Numbered from the stretch's first letter, positions 12,103-23,560 are shown. The stretch is DNA of 64,000 bases from Trichopria drosophilae (GCA_030407085.1 CM059584.1:120504501-120568500), one strand, 5' to 3'. Program-made: numbers and translations. The notes: generated from the letters alone by a model not told the origin.

Positions 12103-12756
12103 TGTTAACATTTTAATAAACAAATTATTGCACAATATAAATTAATTATGAAATTTACGAATCATTTATCGTCCATTTTTATATCAACAAGTTGGTAGTA
12201 TATATGTAATTGTTTAAATAAACACTTCATTACGTAGATTACGTATGTGATTTAATCCTATGATTTAATCCTGTACCTATCGCGCCATCTCTTGGTACAA
12301 GGCGATACACTGTTTCCGTAATATATCTGTACTTACCGTTCTGAGATAACTATTGGTTCAGGTCTGAAATAGTTTAGTGTGCAGTGGGAGTTGCAGTGGC
12401 AGCCAACAGAGGGACAGGTAAACGTATGCAACCCGTAATAGAAGTAGGTTTTCTATTCATTGATATAGCACGGATGGAGACACTCCAACTATGCAATACT
12501 GTAAGCAGGATTCAAATTCGAATACCTGAATTTTTTTAATGGCATGGTTATTGGATTATGTATCCCGTGCCCGTTTAAGAATAAAAACACAATTTTATCA
12601 TTTGAAACTCAATACGCGAACTTGCCATATATATTTGTTAAATAGGTGGTTTTTTTCTTTGCATTTGTTTAGACATGTATGGGTTCGCAGTGTGTCGGTA
12701 GAATATTGTCAGTAATGTTTTTATAGTTAGTATTTGTCAAGAACACAAATGTTTTT
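12103..12756. repeat. 650-bp direct repeat, copy 2
   Basis: This is the near-identical partner of 9492-10141, in the same orientation. An extra T in the run before AATGGCATGG and other small indels disrupt the frame seen in copy 1. The sequence after the end (GAACACGAC) differs from that after copy 1 (ATATAATTG), which defines the right boundary. Confidence 0.85.
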
Positions 12757-12954
12757 GAACACGACAGGATTTACTTCGGTACTTAATGCATCGCCAGATC
12801 ACTTTGGTGGTCGTTTCTTGATGTTTATTAAACATATATCCATTTAGTAATAATATGGGTTATGTCGAGAGGCATTTTGATACTTCTTGTGCTTGAGTCA
12901 ACTATTAACTAGCGCGTGAACACTGAAACTGAGCAATATGTATGATTGGAAATT

Positions 12955-13122
12955 TCTGGGGAAACGTGGTTTTCTTTTTTTCCGGAGGGGCTGTTTTCTA
13001 GGGGGTAAATTTCCGAAGGAGTTATTTTCTAGAAGGGAAATTTTCGGAGAGGTTTAATCCCGAAGGCGAAATTTCCGGGGGGAAATTTCCAGTGAGGAAT
13101 TTTTGGGGGGGGGGGGGGGGGG
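12955..13122. repeat. G-rich degenerate minisatellite ending in G18
   Basis: A motif close to GGGGAAATTTCCGGAG is repeated about eight times with much variation (GGAAATTTCTGGGG, GTAAATTTCCGAAGG, GGGAAATTTTCGGAG, GGGGAAATTTCCAG). The array ends in a run of 18 G at 13105-13122. It is strongly strand-asymmetric in otherwise AT-rich DNA and could form G-quadruplex structure on the plus strand. The length of the G run may be affected by sequencing or assembly error. Confidence 0.75.
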
Positions 13123-13387
13123 ATTACTCCGGGATCCAATTCCAAGACATTGTTATTCTTATAAATTTAGTAATAATTTAGAAGTAATATAGTTTAGAAG
13201 TAATATGGATAGGTCATAGAATGAAAAAAGTGAAATATTCTGATCTGGATATGAAGAAAAATAGTAGTAACCTATAAGTAAAACGAATACCTTCAAAATT
13301 ACTAGTGTCATTTTTCTTCCAGTCTAAAAATTTTAATAGTTCATATCATGTGCATTCCCTATCAAAATCATATAGATCTGTGAGAGT

Positions 13388-14803
13388 ACGTACGTCCCAT
13401 TTTTTTCATCTCGCAATAAAAGTTTCACCTCTTTTTGAGATTATCATGGCCTAACTTAGATCTGATTAGTTTTTGGAGTTGACCCACAGTAGATTATGGG
13501 AAAGCCGCCCAAAAAAGCTGAAAAATACGTTTTTTGCATTCGTTATTAGAAATACAAATCATACAAAAATGCTTCCAACAAAAAAAAGAGCAAATTTTCT
13601 ACAAAAAGGACATATTCTATAATTAGACCATCCGTTCTAAGAAGACACAGTTTTCCTATTTAATTTGACAAAGCGACCATGAAGAAATTAACCTTTTATT
13701 AATTTTAAATATTACGAAACAAAAAATTAATAACAACAACAATATCCATTATGTTATATAATAATGCTCCTGCTGACATGTGCTGGGTGTGGAAGTTTTG
13801 AAAATGATTCGTTTTTTCTACTGACAATCAAATAGCTGGGTCTACCAAACCCTGTCCAATTAATGAGCATATAAACCGAAAGCGGCTGAGTCGAACTAGT
13901 TTCAATTTCAAACTAGATGCCTTCGACCCGGGTGCCTACAATTTTGGCTAAATTCATATTGCAGTTCCCTGACGAAAGGCTGATGCTTCCGGGAATATTC
14001 CCATTTTAACACTGCCAAGAAAGAAAGCGGCAGAGGGTAGTTCTAGCATCGTTAGGTTCGAGTAGTTCCTATACATATATTGTAACAATATCTTATTCCT
14101 TAAATAGGGTGAATATGCCAATGAATGGACGGTTAAGCATTTTTCACACTTTGATCGATTGTAACTTTTGAATTCTTTTATGAAAATTGAATTATGATAC
14201 CACCATTAGCCTCACTCCCCTGCTTCCTATGTGTCTCTGTTTTTCATATAATGTATATAATATACATACATATGCTTTGTATATGTGTATGTACAATTTA
14301 TGTTAATTTCATGTTAATTTGCTTTTTACGGCATTATCGTTGATTTTACGAAGAAATGAATAAAACCCTTTTTGTAGAGAATTCGATGTTCTATATTTTT
14401 TGTTTAAAACTTTTTTTTGTACGATTTGTATTTTTTGTTAAAAAATGGAAAAACGTGTTTTTTGAGCGTTTTTTTGTTAAACCTCCCCATAATCTAGTAT
14501 GCATTGTCTCCAAAAACTAATCAGATCTAAGTTTGGCCAAGAGAAACCCAAATCCGTTCGTACTTTTTAAATTCGTCATTCCATTCGCGAGATATCGCGT
14601 ATACAAAATTTTGCCCACGGACGGACGGACGGACGAACGGACGGACGGACGTACAACCTAACGGACACCAATTTTTTTATTGTTGTTTTGGGTTCCTTAG
14701 GGCCTGAAACGTCGACATTTGATGAAAAACTATAGGGTAATTTTTTTGCGGGAACTGACCAAATTCAATACTTCGCCAGACCTATGGTCTTGGTCGAAGT
14801 AAT
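13388..14803. mobile_element. ACTTCGACC-ended DNA element, copy 1 (left end lost)
   Basis: The right end reads TACTTCGCCAGACCTATGGT then CTTGGTCGAAGTA, a hairpin-like terminus. Further in come the block ATAGTTTTTCATCAAATGTC (in complement), an ACGG-type repeat (14617-14652) and CCAAAAACTAATCAGATCTA. The left arm at 13388-13600 carries the inverse blocks (TAACTTAGATCTGATTAGTT, AAATACAAATCATACAAAAA), so the element is a long foldback. The left terminus is missing and no protein frame survives. Related termini occur at 17627 and 20678. The superfamily is not recognised. Confidence 0.6.
14617..14652. repeat. (ACGG)n tetranucleotide repeat
   Basis: About nine units of GACG/ACGG lie inside the ACTTCGACC element. 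A shorter GACGGACGTACG occurs at the equivalent place in the copy at 20.5 kb, so it seems to be a built-in part of the family. Confidence 0.85.
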
Positions 14804-14839
14804 AAATCTCTCTTAGTGTTAAAGTTGCAAGAGCATGTC

Positions 14840-16020
14840 TTAACCCATTAACGCCGGGAAGGACATTCTTTGCACTTCAATTTCAATTAAGTATTTCATA
14901 TGAAAATTAAAGTTAAAAAAAATGAAATGTATGTGTCTTGTTATTTTCGAGATCGGTCATTTCAATTGAATTGTCAAAATTGAGGTATATTTATTCCAAA
15001 CTTAAATATAACGATTTAAATTAAAAAAAAACGCAAAAAATCGGGTATACTGTTTTATAAAACGTTTCTTTTTTCACCGAAAGAGTATTTTTGGTCACAA
15101 AATTCCTTTACTGAAGGTGAAGAAAATGGTTGTAGTATTAAGATATATTTTTAAAATATTAACAAAATAACATAGTGATCAAAAAATGGCGATGGTAGTG
15201 AGTAATTTTTTTTTAAAAGTTAACAAATTTTTTCTGATGAAAACTATAAACTTCAACCAAAATTTTCTACTAATAAAAATGTCTTAGAATGTATCAAAGG
15301 GTATGTCCAAATTTTTTTCAGAATATATTGATATAATTTTTTATTTTTTAAATTTTCGAAGAAACGAAATTTTTAAAAAAGTCGTTTAAAAAACTGCTAA
15401 AATTTTGGTGTATTCTTTGACAAATTCTAAGATAATTTTTTGTAAGGAAATTTTCTCTAAAGTCTATAGTTTTCGACAAAAGAAATTATTATTTATCTGG
15501 CGGAAATCGACTCATGACCGCTGCTGTACTTGGTGTAGGTTTCTGCAGTCCTACATTTCATACACAAATGTGAAGTATGGCGCCATCTGTCTAAGTCGAT
15601 CTGCAGCTCTCGCAAAATCATAATCAATAATAAGGCAACAATTGAGTAAAAAGGGCGATTCCGCCCGTTAATTAATTAATAAAAATAATAAAAATTCTTG
15701 AAATCTAGCAATGATTAATAATTTTATTTCTCAAAAACCATAAATTTCAGAGAAAATTTTCTTCGAACAAAAATATTTTAGAATTAGTAAAAAAATTACT
15801 CGAAAAATAATTATCCAAAAATAACAAATTGTATCATCACATTCTGAAAAAAAATTGAGAATATGCTTTAACACATTCTAAGAAACGTTTGTTCTCTCAA
15901 CATTTTTTCTAGAGAAAATTTGTTTTAAAAAGAAAATTGTCACTGCGGTCGCCATTTTGTGATCAGGATTTTTTAATGTTTAAAAAATATATCTTAATAC
16001 TAATACTTGATTGTTGGTGT
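14840..16020. repeat. Large degenerate foldback with a TTAACCC left end
   Basis: The left end TTAACCCATTAACGCCGGG resembles the TTAACCC ends of the elements at 61240 and 63131. The arms 15120-15490 and about 15670-16015 mirror each other over their length: GTAGTATTAAGATATATTTT...TGATC-AAAAATGGCGA on the left, and its inverse CGCCATTTTGTGATCA...AAATATATCTTAATACTAATAC on the right. Beyond 16020 no match to the outer left 280 bases was found, so the right end seems lost. The less AT-rich centre has TATGGCGCCATCTG and a 72-codon frame of doubtful meaning. Confidence 0.6.
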
Positions 16021-16659
16021 TCGAAAATTAAAATAAATAGGTAGGTACAGTTAATTTATATAAAGAATCACGAACCATGGGATGACGAAACACTTTCTTC
16101 GTGTATTTTGGGGTACACGACACATGTTTTTGGAAAATTCATCATATGCATAATCTTTCATTCTATCAAAAAATAAGTATGTAATGTTATTAGCGATACA
16201 ATGTTATGTTACACATTAAAAAAATTTGAGTTCTAAATTTTCATTTAATAGTCTACGACTTCAGCATATGATATAATATGATATGAGAAAGCGGGCAACT
16301 TTCTAACAAGGGGTGGGTGACTTGTTACGGATACTTTACCAAAATATAGTTCTCTCGCGCAACACTAATTCTATGTTTATATTATAAATATGTTAATTGC
16401 AGTTGCATAGACTAATAAAAGCCGCAATTGCCCCCCCCCCCCCTGTGGTCACCGTTAGTTTGAAATACGAACAATTCGACAATTTACAAGACCCGTACAC
16501 TCTAAAATTATTGAAACTTTAATATAAGGTTTATGCAGAAAAAGAGTCCACCATCTCTGTCATTTAATTATTAATTTTACCCAATCTTTTTTTACAACAC
16601 GACTTTTTTTAAATCGCTAATAAGCCATGAGAATATGCAGTACTCTTTTGGCAGTCACA
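16021..16659. other. AT-rich DNA with a C13 run
   Basis: A run of 13 C lies at 16431-16443. It may mark an old insertion boundary or be a simple polymorphic run. Nothing else is recognised. Confidence 0.5.
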
Positions 16660-17350
16660 CTATGAGGTTAAAAATTCGAAATTCTAAAATGGGCTCTAGT
16701 CCGTTTTGTCTAATTCTAAAGTCCGAAATGCATGACCATTCCGATATCAATAATACACTTCTTAAAAACATTTAAAAATTTTAAATGATTATACTGGTCC
16801 ACAAAAAAAAGAGTGGATATTGTAATCTCTTGAAAGTGAATCTGAAGTCCGTTTTGCTCGAACTCTACACACATCTCGAGTAAATCATTAAAAAAAAACG
16901 GAAAAAATTTGTCTGCCCTTGATCAAGCGTTTTGTTTTTGTATTTTAATGTAAAATTTTTAAAATAAAACTTTTATAATATAATTTAAAAATAAAATTAT
17001 TAAAATAAAACAAGAGCTACCAGTTTACTATAACCAACTGAATCCAAATCTGAAGTCCATTTAGCACGTGCACTCCCAACATTCGAGTAAATCGAAAAAA
17101 AACATCGAAAAATGTACTGTGTCTTAAAGTGAATTCCATGTAGTCCAAACACCCCCAACATTTCCAGTAAATTGAAACGAATGCGAATAATTAAAATTTT
17201 TAGAATATACCAGTCATATCAATGAGCGTACAAAATTTTGGAGCACATTTTTTTTTATTCAGTGCTGTTTAGATACATTTTTACTACAAGAATTCGAAAC
17301 TGAAGTCTGTTTTGACCTACATTACAAAAAAATTTGACAAAATCGTAAAT
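16660..17350. repeat. Degenerate tandem repeat with a CTGAAGTCC motif
   Basis: The block TCTGAAGTCCGTTTTGC followed by TCGAGTAAATC and an A-rich tail recurs in varied form near 16694, 16841, 17050, 17135 and 17300. The spacing is irregular, from about 85 to 210 bases. The GAATCTGAAGTC and AAATTCTAAAATGG parts also resemble the internal motif of the TTAA foldbacks at 50.1, 61.2 and 63.1 kb. There is no coding capacity. It is old and much altered. Confidence 0.5.
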
Positions 17351-18149
17351 ATCGAGAAATATCATGCATGTGAATTATTTCAGAACAAATTTGGCGCTAG
17401 GTATATATGCATAATTGGGCTTCCTTTTGTGTTCTTCTTGCGCTGCATTTCTCACGTCGCGAACTCTTTTTTAACCAAATGATCTATAAAGTTTCTCTTG
17501 CTCATCCCACTAACGTTTTTTGTTTGTGAAACACTAGAGACAGCGTAACACGTTACGTACAGAAAGAATGGCCTAGAAGAACCGAATTTCATCCAGGAAC
17601 AGGGAACATCGTACGTAGACTATTAATTACTTCGACCCAGACCTTAGGTCTGGACGAAGTATTAAATTTGGTTACTTCGGACATAAAAATTACAGTACAG
17701 TTTTTCATCAAATGTGTACGTCCGTACGTCCCGTTTTTTTTGTCGCGCGATAACTCGCGTACGGATAAGCGTAATGACATAAATTTTGTTAAAATACATG
17801 TCGTGGCATAATTTAGATCTGATTAAATTTGGGCGCAGATGCATCCGTCCATCACTAAAAAGCATTAGCCCCAATTACGTTCCTTCGTAGTTTTTTGCAT
17901 TTATTTTCTAAAAATACCAATTTTATTCAAAAATGTATCAAACAAAAAAGATGGAGCATTAAATTCTCCACAAAAAAGGTTGTATGCATCTTCTTCCTAA
18001 AGTCAACGATAATGCCATAAAAACTGGTTTAAAATGCTTATGACTATTGTCTGAAAAAGTATTGAATTTGGTCATCTCGGCAAAAAAATTACCCTATAGT
18101 TTTTCATCAAATGTCGATGTTTCGACCCCCTACCCCCCAGGGGTAGTCT

Positions 18150-18235
18150 TCGCCAGCCCCTCGGGCGCGGTGATCACCTACGGGCGCGTAAGTTCTTTTA
18201 CGCCCTTGATACGAAAATAACTATTTCGATATATC
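18150..18235. repeat. Short repeat shared with 30.4 kb
   Basis: CTCGGGCGCGGTGATC, then GCGGGCGCGTAA-like sequence and TTTTACGCCCTTGATACGAA, followed by AATAACTATT. The same order occurs at about 30435-30512 (CTCGGGAACGTTGATCG, GCGGGCGGAAAAG, TTTTACGCCCTTATAACGAA, AACAACTATT). Two diverged copies of one GC-richer unit are therefore present. Confidence 0.6.
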
Positions 18236-18561
18236 TAAAAGATGTCTTATAGATATCTAAAAGATATCCGTCAGAGATCTTTTCGAAACTTTCAAGATAT
18301 CTTTGACGAATTATATGTATATATAAGATCATAATAATACAGACAGTAATTAGTAAAACACAGTAGGTAAACATGTAATATGCATCGAATAGTCTATTAC
18401 AATACAAGTGCACGAAGTAAGTGTTTTGCAACGTTTATTTAACTTCCCGGTCTACAGGGAAGTTATTGAAATGACCTCGAAAATGGAAAATGCTAATTTC
18501 ATGATATCTCCACGTTTTGTGACCACCAGAAGCAAACTGACACATTTTTAGAGAGATGTCT

Positions 18562-18671
18562 GTTTGTGAGTGTGTGCGTGTGCGCGTGCGTGCGTGCGCG
18601 TGCGCGTGCGTGCGTGCGTGCGTGCGCGTGCGTGTGCGTGCGTGCGTGCGTGCGTGCGTGTGTGCGTGTGT
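18562..18671. repeat. GTGC/GTGT microsatellite, about 110 bp
   Basis: A run of alternating GTGC, GCGT and GTGT units gives purine-pyrimidine alternation over about 110 bases. The His-Ala-Arg-Thr repeat frames across it on the minus strand are a by-product of the repeat, not proteins. Such tracts can adopt Z-DNA. Confidence 0.95.
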
Positions 18672-18973
18672 ACCGATGAAAACCAACATTTGTCCAACGA
18701 TTTCTCTTCAACGGATGAAGCGAATTGATTAATTTTTTTTTAATCGATGCGTCCTGACCTAACTTCGTGCTGATTAGATTTTGAACATGATCGGCTGAGC
18801 GGTTTTCGAGTTATTCCAAAAATAAGTAGTAAAAATAGTACAAATAACGTGAAAAAATGATATTATCTAACAAATTCCGTCATTTTTCGTGAGGAAACTG
18901 TTGATGCGCATCAAAAAACTGAGAAATAAAAAAGCCGACATATCAAAAAGCCGACAAGTAAAAAACCGACATA

Positions 18974-19698
18974 TTAAGGGGTCTGTCTAGTAACTCACTT
19001 TTGAAAAATCGGTTTTTTGTTTTTTACTTTTTTCGAAAGTAAATATATTAAGAAATATTGTGTGATAAGGAATTTTGTACGGTCCAGGCATCGCTAACTA
19101 GGTGTAAGTAATTTTTTTTAAGAATTTCATGTAAAAAAAACTTTAAACACGTTTTTCTCCAAACAACGCTTTTACTCGCCTTGTTGATGAAATTTTCGAA
19201 ACTACTCGACCGATCCTTATGAAATTTGAACCACATATTCTTTAAACCTATCGCTATGTACCCTATAAATTTTTTTCAAAAATTTTAAATTTAACTATAT
19301 TATTTTTTCAAAAGTCGGCGAAAAAAAACCGGTTTTTTGAAAATTTTTTGTTTTTTCTTCACCATTTTTTTAGTTTTTAAAATAATCGAACAAAATTCAC
19401 AGGGGACATTGCTATTGTCATACCAAACCTAAAGCACTTTGATTTTTTTGTTTCAGACAACACAGCTCCGAGATTTTATCAACAAGGCAGACCTACCTAC
19501 TTTTCGAGGTGTTGCGTTTGGTTGACGTTTCTGGTCATAATACATGTATAAAATAAAAGAACAAAATTTTTTTATGTATTTCAAGAGTGCATTTACTAAA
19601 CCTAATAACTTTTATATCATTACCTTTATCCAGTATCCCAAGAAATAATCACGAAAATCGCGTTTTTTTCGGCGCGAGCTACTAGACACACCCCTTAA
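18974..19698. repeat. 725-bp TTAA-bounded foldback, TTAAGGGG ends
   Basis: The left end TTAAGGGGTCTGTCTAGTA is mirrored by the right end TACTAGACACACCCCTTAA. TTAA stands at both outer edges, fitting a TTAA target duplication. The element interrupts a series of AAAAAGCCGACA units that continues on each side (18948-18972 and 19699-19770). The interior includes CGAAACTACTCGACCGATCC and long T/A runs, with no transposase. It is a clear insertion into an earlier repeat. Confidence 0.75.
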
Positions 19699-20801
19699 AA
19701 AGCCGACACGGTAAAAGTATTATTCTGTTTACAATATGCCGATTTTTTACTAGTCGGTTTTTTAAGAAATAATGGGTAGATTTCGGAAATAGAACCTCTC
19801 TATATAACGCAAAATATGGAAAACTTACGTGAATATAGCGAGTCCGTTAAATAAACCGGAATAAAATACGAGAGATTGATCGGGAAGTTATTGTTTCGAC
19901 TCGCTAAGGGTCACAACCGCTTTATTTATTAATACTTCAGCTGGCCTGTCGTCGGGGTTGAAGTTTTGAAAATGCTCATTTTCAATTTTACGTCGACTCA
20001 GGCCATAAGTCATAGTTGTAAATCATTTTAAACTTTTATACACATAAGAAACACTATATTGTTGTAACATATCTATCGAAGCCACTTGGACCTAAATATG
20101 ATTGGACCCCCAAATATCAATATAATTTTATAATATAATTGAAAGCTGTTAGTAAACGAACGAGTATTAAGGAATAGCGGACTCTCCACTGGGTCCAAGT
20201 TTCTGAGCGAGCGAAGCGAGCGAGGCACCCAGCCAACACTAGTTGATCTTTCGAAAATTCTCCTACATCAGTCTTCATATCAAGTTTGGTCTCATGAAGC
20301 ACTATGTCAAAGCTCTGAATAGAGATGGTAAATGTTTTAAATATTTAGGAGAGACGTATTCCATGTGAGTGGTGCGAAGTTAAAATTAAATTAAAATCTT
20401 CGATGGTTTCCAAATTTGAACCTTGAAAATGAAAATTTTATTAAATAGACGAATGACACCCAATGGTGACCTTCTTTTAATCCGTCTTTCCGTTTTCGAG
20501 TTATCGCGTATAGAAATATGTACCATATACGGTTAGACGGACGTACGCAGAAGATCATGGGCAAAAATGTTGTTATCTTCTATAGGGTCTGAAACATCCA
20601 CAAATTGATGATAGGGTAATTGTTTTGGTCGAAGATGACCAAATTGAATCCTTCGTCCTACGATCCGGGTCGAAGTAATAACTGTCATTAAGGAATCGAA
20701 TAATTTCAAGGTTATTTCAAGGAAAATTTTAATTTCTGAAATAGAAACAGAAACTTTGACATCAACAACTAAAAGAGCGGGAAATTTTATATGCAAATAC
20801 G

Positions 20802-21125
20802 GTATAAAAGTGCAGGATTATCGTGACCAGAAAGGGAAAAATTAACCTAGGTGTCAATACTGCAGGTAATAGAGACTGTATTGTCTTCAAACATAATCCG
20901 CAGATTACGTTCAGGGAACTGCTCACCATTTTAATGTTAACCATGCAATAAAATGCACTAGGTCTACAGTAAAGAGATAATCAGATAATTTTACTTTACC
21001 TGAACTAAATCAGTGCAATATCTTTGTACGCAATGCTAGTACTCTTTATTACCGGTAATATTGACACTTAGGTTAATCTGACTTCTCTTTCTTTCTCATC
21101 ACATTGACCCGTGATACTTTGATAC
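20802..21125. repeat. 324-bp foldback element
   Basis: The left arm (GTATAAAAGT, AGAAAGGGAAAAATTAACCT, GTGTCAATACTGCAGGTAAT, ACGTTCAGG) is mirrored along nearly all of its length by the right arm (CCTGAACTAA, ATTACCGGTAATATTGACAC, AGGTTAATCTGACTTCTC, ACTTTGATAC). The turn is near 20960. It is non-coding. Confidence 0.75.
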
Positions 21126-22324
21126 TCTATGTGGACTGTCTAGCTCTGGTTTAATTTAAGAATTGGGTTCATAATTTTTACAATTGTGACATACCAGAGA
21201 TTTCATATTTTCGCCAGTTTTTTGTAGTTTTCATCGCATTTATACCCGTTAGTTGACATTTGTAGAAACTTGTGAGGAAAGTAGTGTATATCTGACGAGG
21301 CCTTATATAGAAAGATATCTAATGATTTCCTCATAAAGTTTCAACCTTAGTATTTACCGAAATAAACTATACCACTAATTAGTTTTCGTTCAAAATTATT
21401 ATTCGTAAATTTACGTGTGGTATTGCCGTTCGAAAATTCTTATAATCACCCAAATAATTATAAAAATATTACATATTCGTTAAAAATCAGTAATAAATAT
21501 GCCTCTGATGCTTTTAACGATTTCTATTTCAATATTTTTCAACGGATTTTCAATTACTTGTACTGAAATAAACTTAGACAACAGTTGATATGGCATCAAT
21601 AAATATGCTAACAGATTTGTTGTATTCAATGAAACAGTAAGCTAATTGCTTAAATCGTTCACCTTTGGTGGCCGATTCGATTTTGAAATACCTATTATAT
21701 TGGTATACGAGAAAACTTATTTTGGCTATTTCCGCCAATGATCTACATTCTCAAATGATTTGTAAATTCTTTCGAATATTGCAGAATCAAAGGCGGCAAA
21801 ACATATTATGTTGAATAAAATAGTCGTTGAAGTGAGGAAGTGAGTATATATATGTGATTTTTCAATGTGTGAATTTTGTCCTTTTTAAAATCGCCAACTG
21901 ATGAACGTAATTATTCATATGTGCTGAATTTGTTTTATTACGAAATTATGCAGCTGCCTTTGTAATATATTGCTTGGTATCGATAACTTCTTAGGATGTC
22001 GGCCAACTAGCTAGAAACAATCAGTTAGCAATTCTATGTAAATTCTATTTCACATGTAGAAAGTACAGGGAAACATTATTTTTCGTAACAAAAGTTACAC
22101 CGTGGATAAGGCACTTTTCTTCAAATTGCAATTTTGCAAATAGATTTTACTTACATCCAAAACAGACGGAAATCAGTACTTTAGGAATAACGGTTAGGTA
22201 TTTCCGCAGCAACATTACACAAAAATTAGGGATTATAACTGCCCTACCTTTTAATAATTTTGAAACAATTTTGTTCGGAGAAAATCATGTGAGAGTATCA
22301 AGTTAATGCACTGATAGAACTGCG
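21126..22324. other. AT-rich DNA, nothing recognised
   Basis: No supported gene, repeat or composition change is visible. Confidence 0.5.
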
Positions 22325-22436
22325 TAGTTGTGAGGATCAGAAGTATATTAGTCGAGATAATTATACTATAAGCCTAAGGGTTATGCTTTATCAGGGTTGG
22401 GAGGAATAATGACTACACTTTTGATCCTCACAACTA
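22325..22436. repeat. 112-bp foldback element
   Basis: The left end TAGTTGTGAGGATCAGAAGT is mirrored by the right end ACTTTTGATCCTCACAACTA, with about 70 bases between. It is a small hairpin-forming element with no coding. Confidence 0.8.
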
Positions 22437-23027
22437 TCATTCGAGAAATCCATAAAAAATGCGTAATTATGCCTTGAATTTTGTATTTTGCCCGTTATGA
22501 CTAATCCAAAGTGAAAAATAAAATTGAATGTAATTTATAATTATATAAATATAATTATGGTCGTACATAATCCAAATTAAATTCAAAATACATATTTTAA
22601 AAAATGTGTAATAAAATCACAGATTTATAATCAAGCATGTTTCATTTTATGGCTAATAACTTGATAACTAGACTCCTGGGCAATACACGCATAAGCTCAC
22701 GGATTTTAAGAAAATGCACCAATTTTTTGTAAGATTCTACTTCTGAATAATATTTTTGGAAATTTTGACAAGAATTAAATTGGACCAATTTTAGTTGATG
22801 TAAAAAAAATTATGTATAAAATATTTAAAAAAAATGTTTGGTTCAATATTTTTCAGTTCTTGCGTATACATTTGCGGATTCGTTTGTTTGCTTGGGAACA
22901 ATTTATTTTATCCTTAAAAAATAAAATTTGCCATCCTTTTGTGCGAACCTATTTTCCTATACCATTATCCAAAGTACATCTGTTAAATATTCCAATTCCA
23001 ATACACATAATGAATGCTCTTTCAATC
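22437..23027. other. AT-rich DNA, nothing recognised
   Basis: Short AT-rich frames only. The 81-codon plus-strand frame from 22812 has the composition of a chance frame. Confidence 0.45.
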
Positions 23028-23560
23028 AGCCCCGAGACATGCGCAAAAGAGGTGTAACTCACGAGTCATCCCGTTCGTTCACCTCGTTCGAAAACGCGAC
23101 ACCGACGCAACATAAAAAAAAGCGTCGATTTCCTGTCATAGTCTTGCATCGAATTTTATAGATTGGGTAAAAAAAAGAATGAACCCCCTTTTTTAATCCC
23201 CCTGAGGCTGCGGGCACCTGGACCTGGAGCACGCGTCGCGCCGTACGTTTGTTCACCCTTCCCCAGCCTTTACCCCAAATTTTTTAGCCCCACCATATCG
23301 CGATACGCGTGCAGCCTTGCATTTGCAGCAGAAAGCCGCGACCCCTGTTTCGGAAACTTTACCCCCTGCTCAATTGCTCGAAGGGTTGTTTTAAATAATA
23401 ATAACGCGGTCCCGATCGGAAAGTAAACCCGTGCTCCAGTCGCGCGCCAGATTGTTACTCGAGAAGACGCGCCTTTTAAAATCGCCTTTAGTTTTTGCTG
23501 CGTTTTTTTTAAAGCGGATCTTGGTCTCGAAGCTGCAAGTGAAACGACAGTTTGACGCGA
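23028..23560. promoter_or_regulatory. GC/CpG-rich island 1
   Basis: The composition changes abruptly here. Many CG dinucleotides occur (AACGCGACACCGACG, CACGCGTCGCGCCGTACG, TATCGCGATACGCG, AAGCCGCGACC, CAGTCGCGCGCCAG), set in strongly AT-rich DNA on both sides. The region holds overlapping frames on both strands, which is expected when stops are rare. No TATA box or known promoter can be fixed. It may be a promoter, an enhancer or unrecognised exon DNA. Confidence 0.35.

Larger units (their letters stand above)
18441..19889. mobile_element. Possible AACTTCCC-ended nested element
   Basis: The left end AACTTCCCGGTCTACAGGG-AAGTT is itself a hairpin. An inverse-matching GATCGGGAAGTT stands at 19878-19889. 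These could be the 12-bp inverted ends of an element inserted inside the larger ACTTCGACC element. The alternative is that both are the same end in one orientation, since GGGAAGTTATTG follows at each. This is tentative. Confidence 0.3.
17627..20680. mobile_element. ACTTCGACC-ended DNA element, copy 2, with nested insertions
   Basis: The left end TTACTTCGACCCAGACC is matched in inverse by the right end CCGGGTCGAAGTAA at 20665-20678. Behind both come AAATTTGGT and, further in, the TTTTTCATCAAATG block (left) and a diverged counterpart (right). A second copy of the subterminal block sits at 18060-18125. The interior is interrupted by a microsatellite and at least one foldback insertion (18974-19698). 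The block GAAGTTTTGAAAATG near 19960 also occurs in copy 1 at about 13795. No transposase is left. The boundaries are inferred from the inverted ends only. Confidence 0.5.

Noticed and set aside
9492..12756. An LTR retrotransposon formed by the two 650-bp repeats
   Set aside because: The 2-kb interior holds only foldback elements and AT-rich DNA. There is no primer-binding site after copy 1, no polypurine tract before copy 2, no gag or pol frame and no matching target duplication.
16431..16443. C13 run, and C15 at 32396-32410, as structural or origin signals
   Set aside because: Isolated homopolymers are common and prone to assembly error, and no associated motif was found.
18435..18711. Two minus-strand frames rich in His, Ala, Arg and Thr repeats
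   Set aside because: They are translations of the GTGC/GTGT microsatellite in two registers.
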